From NCBI GenBank assembly GCA_009783775.1, contig WRCT01000132.1, forward strand, positions 1 through 5,362: a stretch of 5,362 bases of DNA, given 5' to 3'. Shown in pieces: positions 1 to 5,276 of this stretch (its first letter is position 1; every line of letters begins with the position of its first letter). The notes under the pieces are model-generated. The model was given only the letters and a program-made list of their open reading frames with translations, was not told where the DNA came from and did no database searches. The position numbers and the translations under genes are program-made. Source of the DNA: Clostridiales bacterium. Lineage in GTDB: Bacteria > Bacillota > Clostridia > Christensenellales > CAG-138.

Positions 1-518
1 ATGATCGCGTGGCTGCTTAAAGAAGGATACACCATCATTACCGTGGGTGAATTGCTCCGCCTGCGCTGGGGTGAAATAGAACCGGGCAGGCAATACAACC
101 GCGGCGCGCCAAGAAGATAAGCGTGTTCTCTTGCGTTCTAGTCCCAATAACTGTATCCCGCAAAAAAATCAAGCGACTCATTAAGAAAACCCAGTATTCG
201 CATATTCCCCACCTGCACGCTCTTTTCTGTCATGAGGATGGAGTGCCGCTACACCCCACGCGCCCATCTATCTGGTTTCATCGTTTCTTGAAACGACACG
301 GATTTTCACATATCACTTTTCATCAACTGCGGCATACGAACGCATCTCTGCTTATTTCCGCTGATGTAGACCCTGTTACACTGTCGGGCAGATTGGGACA
401 CGCAGACAAGCAAACAACGCTGAATCTTTATACCCATCTCCTCAAAAGCAGGGAAGAACAGGTTGCTAACAAGATGGAGAATATCTACTCAAAAATGGCT
501 TGCAATACGCAAAAATAA
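1..518 (+). pseudogene. Tyrosine recombinase (phage/ICE integrase), broken C-terminal remnant
   Basis: This is the catalytic part of a tyrosine recombinase that would have integrated or excised a phage or conjugative element. Bases 1-120 (frame 1) read a box I-like segment, GELLRLRWGEIE, and then stop at TAA 118-120. The sequence resumes in frame 3, which is open from 75 to the TAA at 516-518. Numbering the second part from the GTG at 123, the box II motif HQLRH lies at residues 67-71 (His67, Arg70), LGH at 91-93 (His93) and the nucleophile Tyr103 in LYTHLL. The box I arginine that normally stands three residues before GELL is Thr here, and the stretch between box I and the VPI segment looks some tens of residues too short. 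Frameshift, apparent deletion and lost Arg together argue for a dead gene. The gene probably begins upstream of the window; the ATG at base 1 need not be a start. A sequencing error could explain the frameshift but not the missing Arg. Confidence 0.85.
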
Positions 519-524
519 CGGACT

Positions 525-546
525 TAGTCCCCAAATAGTCCCCAAA
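525..546. repeat. 11-bp perfect tandem repeat, two copies of TAGTCCCCAAA
   Basis: TAGTCCCCAAA occurs at 525-535 and again, without a gap, at 536-546, starting 7 nt after the integrase stop. Short direct repeats just beyond an integrase gene often belong to the recombinase arm-binding or attachment region of integrative elements. That role is inference here: no second attachment site is visible in the window. Confidence 0.6.
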
Positions 547-559
547 ACATGATTTTGGG
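541..559. other. Small perfect hairpin downstream of the integrase remnant
   Basis: CCCAAAA (541-547) pairs perfectly with TTTTGGG (553-559) around a 5-nt loop. No T-run follows on the plus strand, so it is not a convincing intrinsic terminator. A second, longer-range pairing exists between GAAAAACC (564-571) and GGTTTTTC (606-613), with a 34-nt loop. These may be decayed pieces of the 3' end or attachment region of the old integrative element. Confidence 0.4.
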
Positions 560-630
560 CAAAGAAAAACCCCAACGTAGTGGCCGCAAATGCCCTGTTT
601 GTCGAGGTTTTTCAATTTATGGGTTTGGTG

Positions 631-722
631 GTGAATATTACGTCTAAAACGGTCCACGCGCACGGGCGTCGCGGGTCCAGGCTCACGCGGTAAACAGGTC
701 CATGCCCGCGCGCCGGAAAAAC
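631..722 (+). repeat. Left terminal inverted repeat of the IS21-like element (92 bp)
   Basis: This segment is the reverse complement of 3121-3212 at 91 of 92 positions; the only mismatch is A at 696 against the partner of C3147. Matching stops at 630/3213 outside and 723/3120 inside. IS21-family repeats are usually given as roughly 10-50 bp, so this is long. Its outer part (TGAATATTACGTC) is AT-rich and its inner part is very GC-rich and contains the 23-bp-spaced motifs. Confidence 0.95.
651..719 (+). repeat. Three 23-bp-spaced GGTCCA motifs in the left IS end (probable IstA sites)
   Basis: GGTCCA begins at 651, 674 and 697, so the spacing is exactly 23 bp twice. The three units align to GGTCCANGCNCRCGSG over their first 16 bases. 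Regular spacing of about two helical turns puts the motifs on the same face of the helix. IS21 elements are known to carry multiple terminal repeats bound by the transposase, so these are best read as IstA binding sites; that assignment is inference. Confidence 0.75.
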
Positions 723-738
723 GCGTTTGTTAAACTGC

Positions 739-771
739 ATGTTATGCACCGAAAAACGGTGTAAATAACAT
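739..771 (+). promoter_or_regulatory. Stem-loop directly upstream of the istA ribosome binding site
   Basis: ATGTTAT (739-745) pairs with ATAACAT (765-771), and CACCG (747-751) pairs with CGGTG (757-761) around an AAAAA loop, with small internal bulges. The istA Shine-Dalgarno AGGAGG lies at 773-778, one base after the stem and 8 nt before the ATG. A structure here could limit translation from transcripts reading in from outside, or otherwise adjust transposase output. No good promoter between the end repeat and istA could be named with confidence. Confidence 0.5.
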
Positions 772-786
772 CAGGAGGTCATTGAA

Positions 787-2340
787 ATGACCAATTATCG
801 AGAGATTCTGCGGCTACATAGTCAGGGAATCAGTCAACGGAGCATCGCAGCAAGCTGCGGATGCGCCAGAAGCACAGTGCAGCGGACGCTCATCCGCGCG
901 GAGGAACATGGTTTAGTCTGGCCACTGCCGTCAGAAATGACGGAAGAGCGGTTGCGAAAAATATTTTCGCCACCGGGGGCAGTACCACTGCCGGTAGGCC
1001 ATAAGGAGCCGGACTTTGAATACATCCACCGCGAGATGGGCAAGCGAGGCGTTACTCTGACTCTACTGTGGAATGAGTATTGCGCGCAGTGCCGTGAAGT
1101 CGGGGACATCCCATTCATGTACACAGCCTTCTGTGACCGGTACCGCAGATATGCCGCCCGTACGAAAGCCACCATGCACCTTGCGCACAAGCCCGGAGAG
1201 CAAATGGAAGTGGATTGGGCAGGGAAGACCATGGAAGCCCGGGACAATATTACAGGCGAAGTCATTCCGGCATATGTGTTCGTGGCAGTCTTGCCTTGCA
1301 GCGGGTATGCGTATGTGGAAGCATTTTTCTCCCAAGGACAGGAGGATTGGATTGCTGCACATATAAATGCCTATCAGTATTTCGGCGGCGTGACGCGTAT
1401 TCTGATTCCGGACAATCTCAAAACCGGCGTGGCGCGTGCGGATTGGTATACCCCCGTAATCAATAGCTGCTATCACGAGATGGCGGAACACTACGGTACG
1501 GCGGTTGTGCCCACCCGTGTCCGCAAACCGAAAGACAAAGCTTCGGTGGAAGGCACTATCGGAATCGTGAGCACGTGGATTATCGCGGCGCTACGCAACC
1601 GAAAGTTTTTCTCGCTGCGGGAGATAAACGACGCGATATGGGAAAAACTGGACGAGTTCAATAACAAGCCTTTTCAAAAGAAACAGGGCAGCCGGTTGAG
1701 CGTTTTTCTGCAAGAAGAACAGTCGTATCTTGGGACATTGCCGGACAGGCCGTTTGAACTGGCCGAATGGAGGGTCTGCATTGTCGCCTATAACTATCAT
1801 GTTTCTGTGGACAAGATGCTTTACAGCGTCCCCCATGAGTATATCAAGCAGGAAGTCAGCATTCGCCCGACACGCAGTACTGTGGAGATTTTTCATGGCG
1901 GAACCCGCATCGCCTCCCATCTGAGGAAACACGGCCATCCGGGGCAATATGTCACATTGCAGGAGCATATGCCTGAGAACCACCTCAAATATGTTCAGTG
2001 GAACGGGGAACGCTTTTTGTCATGGGCAAAGGCAATCGGGGAAAACACAGTGGCCGTTACAAAAGCAATCCTCGCTTCCCGAAAAATAGAGCAGCAGGCA
2101 TACAGGATTTGCATGGCGCTCTTGAAACTGGCAGAAAAGTATTCCCCCACTCGATTGGAGGCGGCCTGTAAGCGGGCGTTGTCGTATACACCTACACCCG
2201 GATTCAAGAGCATCCAGACCATCCTGGCGACCGGACAGGACAAGCTGCCGGAGGAGGATGAATCTCCGCACGATGCTTCCGCCGACTTCGGTTTCACCAG
2301 AGGCCCGGGCTATTGGGGAGGTGACGGTCATGCTGAATGA
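787..2340 (+). CDS. istA: IS21-family transposase IstA (DDE recombinase)
   Basis: IstA binds the element ends and catalyses strand cleavage and transfer. The 517-residue product is normal length for the family. An N-terminal helix-turn-helix is visible at about residues 1-40 (GISQRSIAASCGCARSTVQR), for end recognition. The RNase H-like catalytic core runs from about 135 to 270, with the acidic triad Asp143 (EVDWAG), Asp209 (IPDNLKTG) and Glu255 (KDKASVEG); the 45 residues between the second Asp and Glu fit IS21 transposases. A beta-barrel-like C-terminal domain resembling that of Mu transposase covers about 328-382, followed by a charged helical tail. The ATG at 787 is supported by AGGAGG at 773-778. 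The reading frame is uninterrupted and the triad intact, so it is probably active. It overlaps istB by 11 nt. Confidence 0.95.
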   Translation: MTNYREILRLHSQGISQRSIAASCGCARSTVQRTLIRAEEHGLVWPLPSEMTEERLRKIFSPPGAVPLPVGHKEPDFEYIHREMGKRGVTLTLLWNEYCAQCREVGDIPFMYTAFCDRYRRYAARTKATMHLAHKPGEQMEVDWAGKTMEARDNITGEVIPAYVFVAVLPCSGYAYVEAFFSQGQEDWIAAHINAYQYFGGVTRILIPDNLKTGVARADWYTPVINSCYHEMAEHYGTAVVPTRVRKPKDKASVEGTIGIVSTWIIAALRNRKFFSLREINDAIWEKLDEFNNKPFQKKQGSRLSVFLQEEQSYLGTLPDRPFELAEWRVCIVAYNYHVSVDKMLYSVPHEYIKQEVSIRPTRSTVEIFHGGTRIASHLRKHGHPGQYVTLQEHMPENHLKYVQWNGERFLSWAKAIGENTVAVTKAILASRKIEQQAYRICMALLKLAEKYSPTRLEAACKRALSYTPTPGFKSIQTILATGQDKLPEEDESPHDASADFGFTRGPGYWGGDGHAE

Positions 2341-3073
2341 AACGACAATGAACAAACTGCTTGAGATGCAACTGGATACTATGGTGGAATACTTGAGGAA
2401 TCAAGGGAACTCAATCTCTTTTACCGCGCTGGCCTTCGAGGAGCGGCTTGGTCTGCTTGTTGACGCCGAGTGGTCGGCGCGCAGAAGTCGGAAGCTCACA
2501 CGCTTAATCAGGAGCGCGCAGTTCCATCTTCCGAATGCCTGTGTCGAGGATGTAGAATATCTCCCCGACCGCAAACTGGATCAGTCCCTTATCTCAACGC
2601 TTGCTACCTGCGCCTATATTCAGGAAAAACACAATATCATCATCCTCGGCGCTACCGGTGCCGGGAAAACATATCTGGGCTGTGCGTTTGGTATCGCCGC
2701 CTGCCGCAGCTTTCTGCGCGTCAAGTATGTGCGTCTGCCGGATCTACTCAACGATCTTGCTGTCGCACGCGGCACGAACGCCTACCAGAAACTGATGAAT
2801 CAGTGCAGACGAACTGAATTGCTTATCCTTGACGAGTGGCTCCTGCACAAACTGAAAGAGAGCGAGGCTCAGGATCTGCTGGAGGTCGTGGAGGCCCGAC
2901 ACCAAAAAGGGTCAACCATTTTCCTTTCTCAGTTCGCTCCCGCAGGCTGGCACACTAAAATCGGTGAAAGCACACTTGCCGAAGCCATCCTTGACCGTAT
3001 CGTCCATAACTCCTATGAGATATTTATCGATGGCAAGGACTCCATGCGAAAGCGAAAAGGGTTGAAAAAGTAG
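2330..3073 (+). CDS. istB: IS21-family AAA+ ATPase IstB (transposition helper)
   Basis: IstB is the DnaC/DnaA-like AAA+ ATPase that IS21 elements use to choose and deform target DNA and to stimulate IstA. From the ATG at 2330 it is 247 aa, a normal length. An N-terminal helical region (about 1-85) precedes the ATPase core. Walker A is GATGAGKT (residues 107-114), Walker B is LLILDEW (164-170, Asp168 and Glu169), a sensor 1-like STIFLSQF lies at 195-202, and Arg223 in LDRIVH is the likely sensor/finger arginine before the basic tail. The ATG at 2330 is chosen because GGGAGG at 2316-2321 sits 8 nt before it. The frame is open upstream to 2258, but that part lies inside istA with no ribosome site. 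The 11-nt overlap with istA suggests translational coupling. Confidence 0.95.
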   Translation: MLNETTMNKLLEMQLDTMVEYLRNQGNSISFTALAFEERLGLLVDAEWSARRSRKLTRLIRSAQFHLPNACVEDVEYLPDRKLDQSLISTLATCAYIQEKHNIIILGATGAGKTYLGCAFGIAACRSFLRVKYVRLPDLLNDLAVARGTNAYQKLMNQCRRTELLILDEWLLHKLKESEAQDLLEVVEARHQKGSTIFLSQFAPAGWHTKIGESTLAEAILDRIVHNSYEIFIDGKDSMRKRKGLKK

Positions 3074-3080
3074 TTGCATA

Positions 3081-3126
3081 ACAGGGCGGGAATATGCATG
3101 ATTTTGCTCCCGCCCTGTCAGTTTTT
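3081..3126 (+). terminator. Intrinsic terminator of istAB
   Basis: ACAGGGCGGGA (3081-3091) pairs perfectly with TCCCGCCCTGT (3108-3118), giving an 11-bp GC-rich stem with a 16-nt loop, followed three bases later by TTTTT at 3122-3126. It begins 7 nt after the istB stop and its T-run lies in the first bases of the right inverted repeat, so it would end istAB transcription inside the element. Confidence 0.85.
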
Positions 3127-3212
3127 CCGGCGCGCGGGCATGGACCCGTTTACCGCGTGAGCCTGGACCCGCGACGCCCGTGCGCGTGGACCGTTTTAGA
3201 CGTAATATTCAC
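3121..3212 (-). repeat. Right terminal inverted repeat of the IS21-like element (92 bp)
   Basis: Reverse complement of 631-722 with a single mismatch (C3147 opposite A696). The outer end reads GTAATATTCA, ending at the proposed terminal CA 3210-3211. The T-run of the istAB terminator is shared with the inner end of this repeat. Confidence 0.95.
3124..3192 (-). repeat. Three 23-bp-spaced TGGACC motifs in the right IS end
   Basis: These mirror the left-end array: TGGACC lies at 3141-3146, 3164-3169 and 3187-3192, each 23 bp from the next. The arrays face each other in inverted orientation, as expected for binding sites at paired transposon ends. The function as IstA sites is inferred. Confidence 0.75.
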
Positions 3213-3293
3213 TCTGTGAAACCGAAGAGGGAAGAAAAGATTATATCGCACTTCACCTTCAGCTGTTTTTTCATTCACTCTACACTCTGCACT

Positions 3294-4391
3294 TTAGATA
3301 GTGATCAGTTCATAGTTGGCATTGCCCAATCCAATCTTTTCCCCATAAGAGATCTGCTCGCGCCAGAAGGTGGTGGGGTGGAGGCAGGTGAAATGGTCGC
3401 CTTTGGCGCTTTTAGGCAGCGCGCTGTTTGAAAATACGGGCGCGGCGTTGCAGAGGTCCGCAGCGGCCCGGTCGATCGCCACGCAGTCGAATGAGGCGAA
3501 CATACCCACATCGGGCAGAATCGGCGCGTCATTGCTGCCGAAACAGTCGCAGTCGGGCGAGATGTCGATCGCCAGACTCACATGAAACTGGGGCCTATCC
3601 TTCACAATCGCGAGCGTATACTCGGCCATCTTGCGGCAGAGGATCTCGTGGCTCTCGTCCCAGAGCGGCGGGATCGCGTCAAAATTGCAGAGCGCCAGAC
3701 AGCGCCCGCAACCGGCGCAGCGGGCGTGGTCGATGACCGCCTTGCCCTTTATCATATCAATGGCGTCCAGCCCGCAGCCGCGCGCGCACGCGCCGCAGCC
3801 CCGGCAGTGTTTGGCGTCGACCGACGGTTTGCCCGCCGCGTGCATTTCCATCTTGCCCGCGCGCGAGCCGCCGCCCATGCCGAGGTTCTTGATCGCGCCG
3901 CCGAACCCCGTCTCGCTATGGCCTTTGAAATGATTGAGGCTGATGATCATATCCGCGTCCCAAAGCGCGCGGCCGATCTTCGCCTCCTTGATATATTGCC
4001 CATTGAGCGGCACAAGCACCTCATCCGTGCCCTTCAACCCGTCCGCGATAAGCACATGGCAGCCCACGGCCTCGGGCGTGAACCCGTGCGCCCGCGCCAC
4101 GTCCAGGTGCTCGAGCGCGTGCTTGCGTTTTCCGGCGTAGAGCGTGTTGCAATCGGTCAAAAAGGGCAGGCCGCCGCGCGCCTTGACATAATCGACAATG
4201 ACCCGCGCCCACTGCGGGCGCAAAAAGGCCATATTGCCCGGCTCGCCGAAGTGGATCTTGATCGCGACGAACTTCTTTTCAAAGTCCAGCGAACCCAAAC
4301 CGGCGGTGTGGATCAGGCGCTTTAACTTGGCGGGCTGGCTCTCGGCCAGCGTCGCGCGCATATCGGTGAAGTAGACGGGGGAGGTTTTCAT
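3294..4391 (-). CDS. DUF362 / COG2768-type 4Fe-4S protein
   Basis: The 365-aa product matches the uncharacterised Fe-S centre proteins of the DUF362/COG2768 group. Family-like segments are IKIHFGEPGN (44-53), the DCNTLYAGKRKHALEHL stretch (80-96) and LNHFKGHSETGFGGAIKNLG (152-171). Two ferredoxin-type motifs follow: Cys196/199/202/206 and Cys225/228/231/235, enough for two 4Fe-4S clusters; the residue after the last Cys is Gly or Asn rather than the usual Pro. Further Cys lie in SPDCDCFG (281, 283) and at 303, 314 and 336. No signal peptide or membrane segment is visible, so it is probably cytoplasmic. Electron transfer is plausible, but substrate and pathway are unknown. The start fits the family (MKTSPVYFTDMRA), yet no Shine-Dalgarno precedes it and the predicted -10 ends only 6 nt upstream. 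The gene is visibly GC-richer than its surroundings and appears monocistronic. Confidence 0.88.
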   Translation of the reverse strand: MKTSPVYFTDMRATLAESQPAKLKRLIHTAGLGSLDFEKKFVAIKIHFGEPGNMAFLRPQWARVIVDYVKARGGLPFLTDCNTLYAGKRKHALEHLDVARAHGFTPEAVGCHVLIADGLKGTDEVLVPLNGQYIKEAKIGRALWDADMIISLNHFKGHSETGFGGAIKNLGMGGGSRAGKMEMHAAGKPSVDAKHCRGCGACARGCGLDAIDMIKGKAVIDHARCAGCGRCLALCNFDAIPPLWDESHEILCRKMAEYTLAIVKDRPQFHVSLAIDISPDCDCFGSNDAPILPDVGMFASFDCVAIDRAAADLCNAAPVFSNSALPKSAKGDHFTCLHPTTFWREQISYGEKIGLGNANYELITI

Positions 4392-4397
4392 GTGTAA

Positions 4398-4426
4398 ATT
4401 CTACCACATAAAAATGGCTTTGTATA
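4398..4426 (-). promoter_or_regulatory. Extended -10 promoter of the Fe-S protein gene
   Basis: Reading the minus strand, TATACA (4426-4421), a 17-nt spacer and TAGAAT (4403-4398) form a sigma-A-like promoter, with TGG directly before the -10 giving the extended TGn motif. Only 6 nt separate the -10 from the ATG, so transcription would start at or next to the initiation codon, implying a leaderless or nearly leaderless mRNA. It closely resembles the promoter of the regulator gene at 4842-4870. Confidence 0.5.
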
Positions 4427-4433
4427 TATCGAA

Positions 4434-4474
4434 GAGTGGAGTGTTGAGAGTGGAGTGGAGTGTTGAGAGTGGAG
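4434..4474. repeat. GAGTG-rich tandem repeat, 19-bp period
   Basis: The stretch repeats with an exact 19-bp period for about 2.2 copies (TGGAGTGTTGAGAGTGGAG at 4437-4455 and 4456-4474) and fades into further GAGTGGAG units to 4482. A related GAGTG-type stretch lies on the other strand at 3272-3293, just beyond the 3' end of the Fe-S gene. No coding potential is seen. Confidence 0.7.
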
Positions 4475-4485
4475 AGTGGAGCGAA

Positions 4486-4509
4486 GGAAAAAACTGCTGA
4501 CGCAGTTTT
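4486..4509 (-). terminator. Intrinsic terminator-like hairpin for the minus-strand regulator
   Basis: On the minus strand AAAACTGC (4509-4502) pairs with GCAGTTTT (4497-4490) around a GTCA loop, and two further T residues extend the run to TTTTTT before CC. It lies about 95 nt beyond the stop of the Cro/C1-type regulator in its direction of transcription. The stem is only half GC, so strength is uncertain. On the plus strand it ends in TTTTC, so weak bidirectional action is possible. Confidence 0.5.
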
Positions 4510-4541
4510 CTATTGGATGGGGTGTTCGAGCGCCTATTCGT

Positions 4542-4599
4542 CATTGCGAGGAGAACAAAAGAAACATATGCAGGAAGGCAACCCGACGAAGCAATCCAG
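4542..4599 (+). repeat. Dispersed CATTGCGAGGAG...GCAATCCAG repeat, copy 1
   Basis: The conserved ends are CATTGCGAGGAG (4542-4553) and CCCGACGAAGCAATCCAG (4582-4599), separated by 28 variable bases. The second copy at 5277-5333 has the same ends in inverted orientation. This end sequence resembles a dispersed repeat familiar from intergenic regions of many bacteria. It lies 5 nt past the stop of the regulator gene. ATTGC and GCAAT within the ends can pair to form a stem. Confidence 0.8.
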
Positions 4600-4604
4600 T
4601 AAAC

Positions 4605-4817
4605 CTACTCCTCATCGGGAACATAGATAATCAGCTCGCCGACGCTGCAATTTAGTGCTTTGCATATTCTGTTAAGCACACTGTAGTCAATTTTCTTCAC
4701 ACGGTCGTGGTACATGGCATTGACGGTTGCACTGGACACGCCGGTCATACGGACGAGTTCGGCCATTTTTATTCTTTTTCCCCCCAGTATTGAGGACAGT
4801 TTGCAGTGCACAGACAT
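4605..4817 (-). CDS. Small Cro/C1-type (XRE, HTH_26-like) transcriptional regulator
   Basis: This 70-aa protein is essentially one DNA-binding domain. The helix-turn-helix spans about residues 18-36 (KMAELVRMTGVSSATVNAMY), and the conserved second half VLNRICKALNCSVGELIIYV (47-66) is typical of the YozG/HTH_26 group of minimal XRE regulators. There is no effector domain. The ATG is supported by AGGAGA on the minus strand (4831-4826), 8 nt upstream. It is divergent from the DUF6809-like gene and shares a 185-bp AT-rich control region with it, so it may regulate itself, that gene, or both. That is inference from position. An intrinsic terminator-like hairpin lies downstream at 4486-4509. Confidence 0.9.
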   Translation of the reverse strand: MSVHCKLSSILGGKRIKMAELVRMTGVSSATVNAMYHDRVKKIDYSVLNRICKALNCSVGELIIYVPDEE

Positions 4818-4841
4818 AATAAATATCTCCTTACCGCTAAA

Positions 4842-4870
4842 ATTTTACCATATAAAAATACTTTTGTATC
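4842..4870 (-). promoter_or_regulatory. Extended -10 promoter of the XRE regulator gene
   Basis: On the minus strand GATACA (4870-4865), a 17-nt spacer and TAAAAT (4847-4842), with TGG directly before the -10, form a sigma-A-like promoter whose -35 is poor. The leader to the ATG is 24 nt and contains the AGGAGA ribosome site. About 25 of 31 bases in this region match the promoter region of the Fe-S protein gene. Confidence 0.55.
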
Positions 4871-4911
4871 CAATAAATACTAGGGAAATTGTTGGCGCAT
4901 TATCTTTCCTC

Positions 4912-4941
4912 TTGACAAAACATATTTGAACATAGTAATAT
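4912..4941 (+). promoter_or_regulatory. Promoter of the DUF6809-like gene
   Basis: A perfect -35 TTGACA (4912-4917) is followed after 18 nt by TAATAT (4936-4941), which differs from the -10 consensus at two positions. This is the best -35 in the window. It would give a leader of about 55 nt ending in AAGGAGG at 4987-4993. Confidence 0.65.
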
Positions 4942-4957
4942 TATATTCATAGATAGC

Positions 4958-4981
4958 AATGATTGATACGAAGGAATCATT
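4958..4981. promoter_or_regulatory. 7-bp inverted repeat in the leader, candidate operator
   Basis: AATGATT (4958-4964) and AATCATT (4975-4981) form a perfect inverted repeat with a 10-bp centre, between the predicted -10 and the ribosome binding site of the DUF6809-like gene. It could be an operator for the adjacent XRE protein or a leader hairpin. Neither role is shown. Confidence 0.35.
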
Positions 4982-5002
4982 CACTCAAGGAGGAAACTTT
5001 TT

Positions 5003-5272
5003 ATGAACAGCATAATCGAGGACTTATATTTCGGCAATGTCAACCCAAATGAGAGCTTGTGGACGCGGGATACAGAATACCAAAGGTTTGCCAAGCAGTC
5101 GGTGGAAAAGGAACGCGAGCTCGGCAATCAGTTAAATGGGGAAGAGAAAAAGCTGTTTGACGGTTTTGTGGGCGCAACCGGCAATATGCACGCCGCTGAG
5201 GTGCAGCTGCGGTTTGCGCAAGGATTCCGACTCGGCGCGAGGATTATGCTGGAGGCGCTGGCAGAGAATTGA
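5003..5272 (+). CDS. Small DUF6809-like protein of unknown function
   Basis: The 89-aa product has the look of the DUF6809 group common in Clostridia: an opening MNSIIEDLYFGNVNPNES, a charged central helical part (about 24-52) and a closing FAQGFRLGARIMLEALAEN (71-89) with the GFRLGARIM signature. No signal peptide, membrane segment or catalytic motif is seen; it is probably a small, mainly helical cytoplasmic protein. The ATG is set by a strong AAGGAGG at 4987-4993, 9 nt upstream. It is divergent from the XRE regulator and has its own TTGACA promoter. Four bases after the stop the inverted copy of the CATTGCGAGGAG repeat begins. The family assignment is from memory of related sequences; function is not known. 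Confidence 0.82.
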   Translation: MNSIIEDLYFGNVNPNESLWTRDTEYQRFAKQSVEKERELGNQLNGEEKKLFDGFVGATGNMHAAEVQLRFAQGFRLGARIMLEALAEN

Positions 5273-5276
5273 GAGC

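Larger units (their letters stand above)
632..3211 (+). mobile_element. Complete IS21-family insertion sequence
   Basis: The element is about 2.58 kb and carries the diagnostic istA-istB gene pair between long inverted repeats. Outer ends are placed at TG (632-633) and CA (3210-3211), following the TG...CA convention of the family; inverted identity runs one base further on each side. Both genes are full length with good ribosome binding sites, and a terminator follows istB, so the copy looks potentially active. No duplication of target sequence is recognisable: the left flank ends TTTGGTGG and the right flank begins CTCTGTGA. The left neighbour is a dead integrase and the right neighbour is the 3' side of a Fe-S protein gene. 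Confidence 0.9.

Noticed and set aside
651..719. Regular 23-bp GGTCCA units considered as a CRISPR-like or plasmid-origin iteron array
   Set aside because: There are only three short units, they are repeated inverted at the other IS end, and they sit inside the transposon terminal repeats; transposase sites explain them better.
2258..2329. N-terminal extension of istB from an upstream start
   Set aside because: It lies wholly inside the istA coding region, has no Shine-Dalgarno, and IstB proteins do not need it. GGGAGG 8 nt before the ATG at 2330 decides the start.
834..2355. Several minus-strand ORFs of 100-143 codons within istA and istB
   Set aside because: They are antisense shadows of the strongly supported transposase genes, without recognisable domains or ribosome sites.
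3203..3208. TAATAT at the right IS edge as an outward promoter -10
   Set aside because: No acceptable -35 lies at the right distance (the region upstream is GC-rich repeat), and no plus-strand gene follows.
3180..3431. Plus-strand ORF starting MRVDRFRRNIH, with a matching start on the minus strand at 663
   Set aside because: Both begin inside the IS terminal inverted repeats, which explains the shared N-terminus. They run into unrelated flanks with no conserved protein.
3582..4325. Long plus-strand ORF (247 codons) opposite the Fe-S gene
   Set aside because: It is an antisense shadow of the GC-rich DUF362 gene. Its product is a low-complexity run of Ala, Arg and Leu without domains, and it has no ribosome binding site, while the minus strand carries two ordered ferredoxin motifs.
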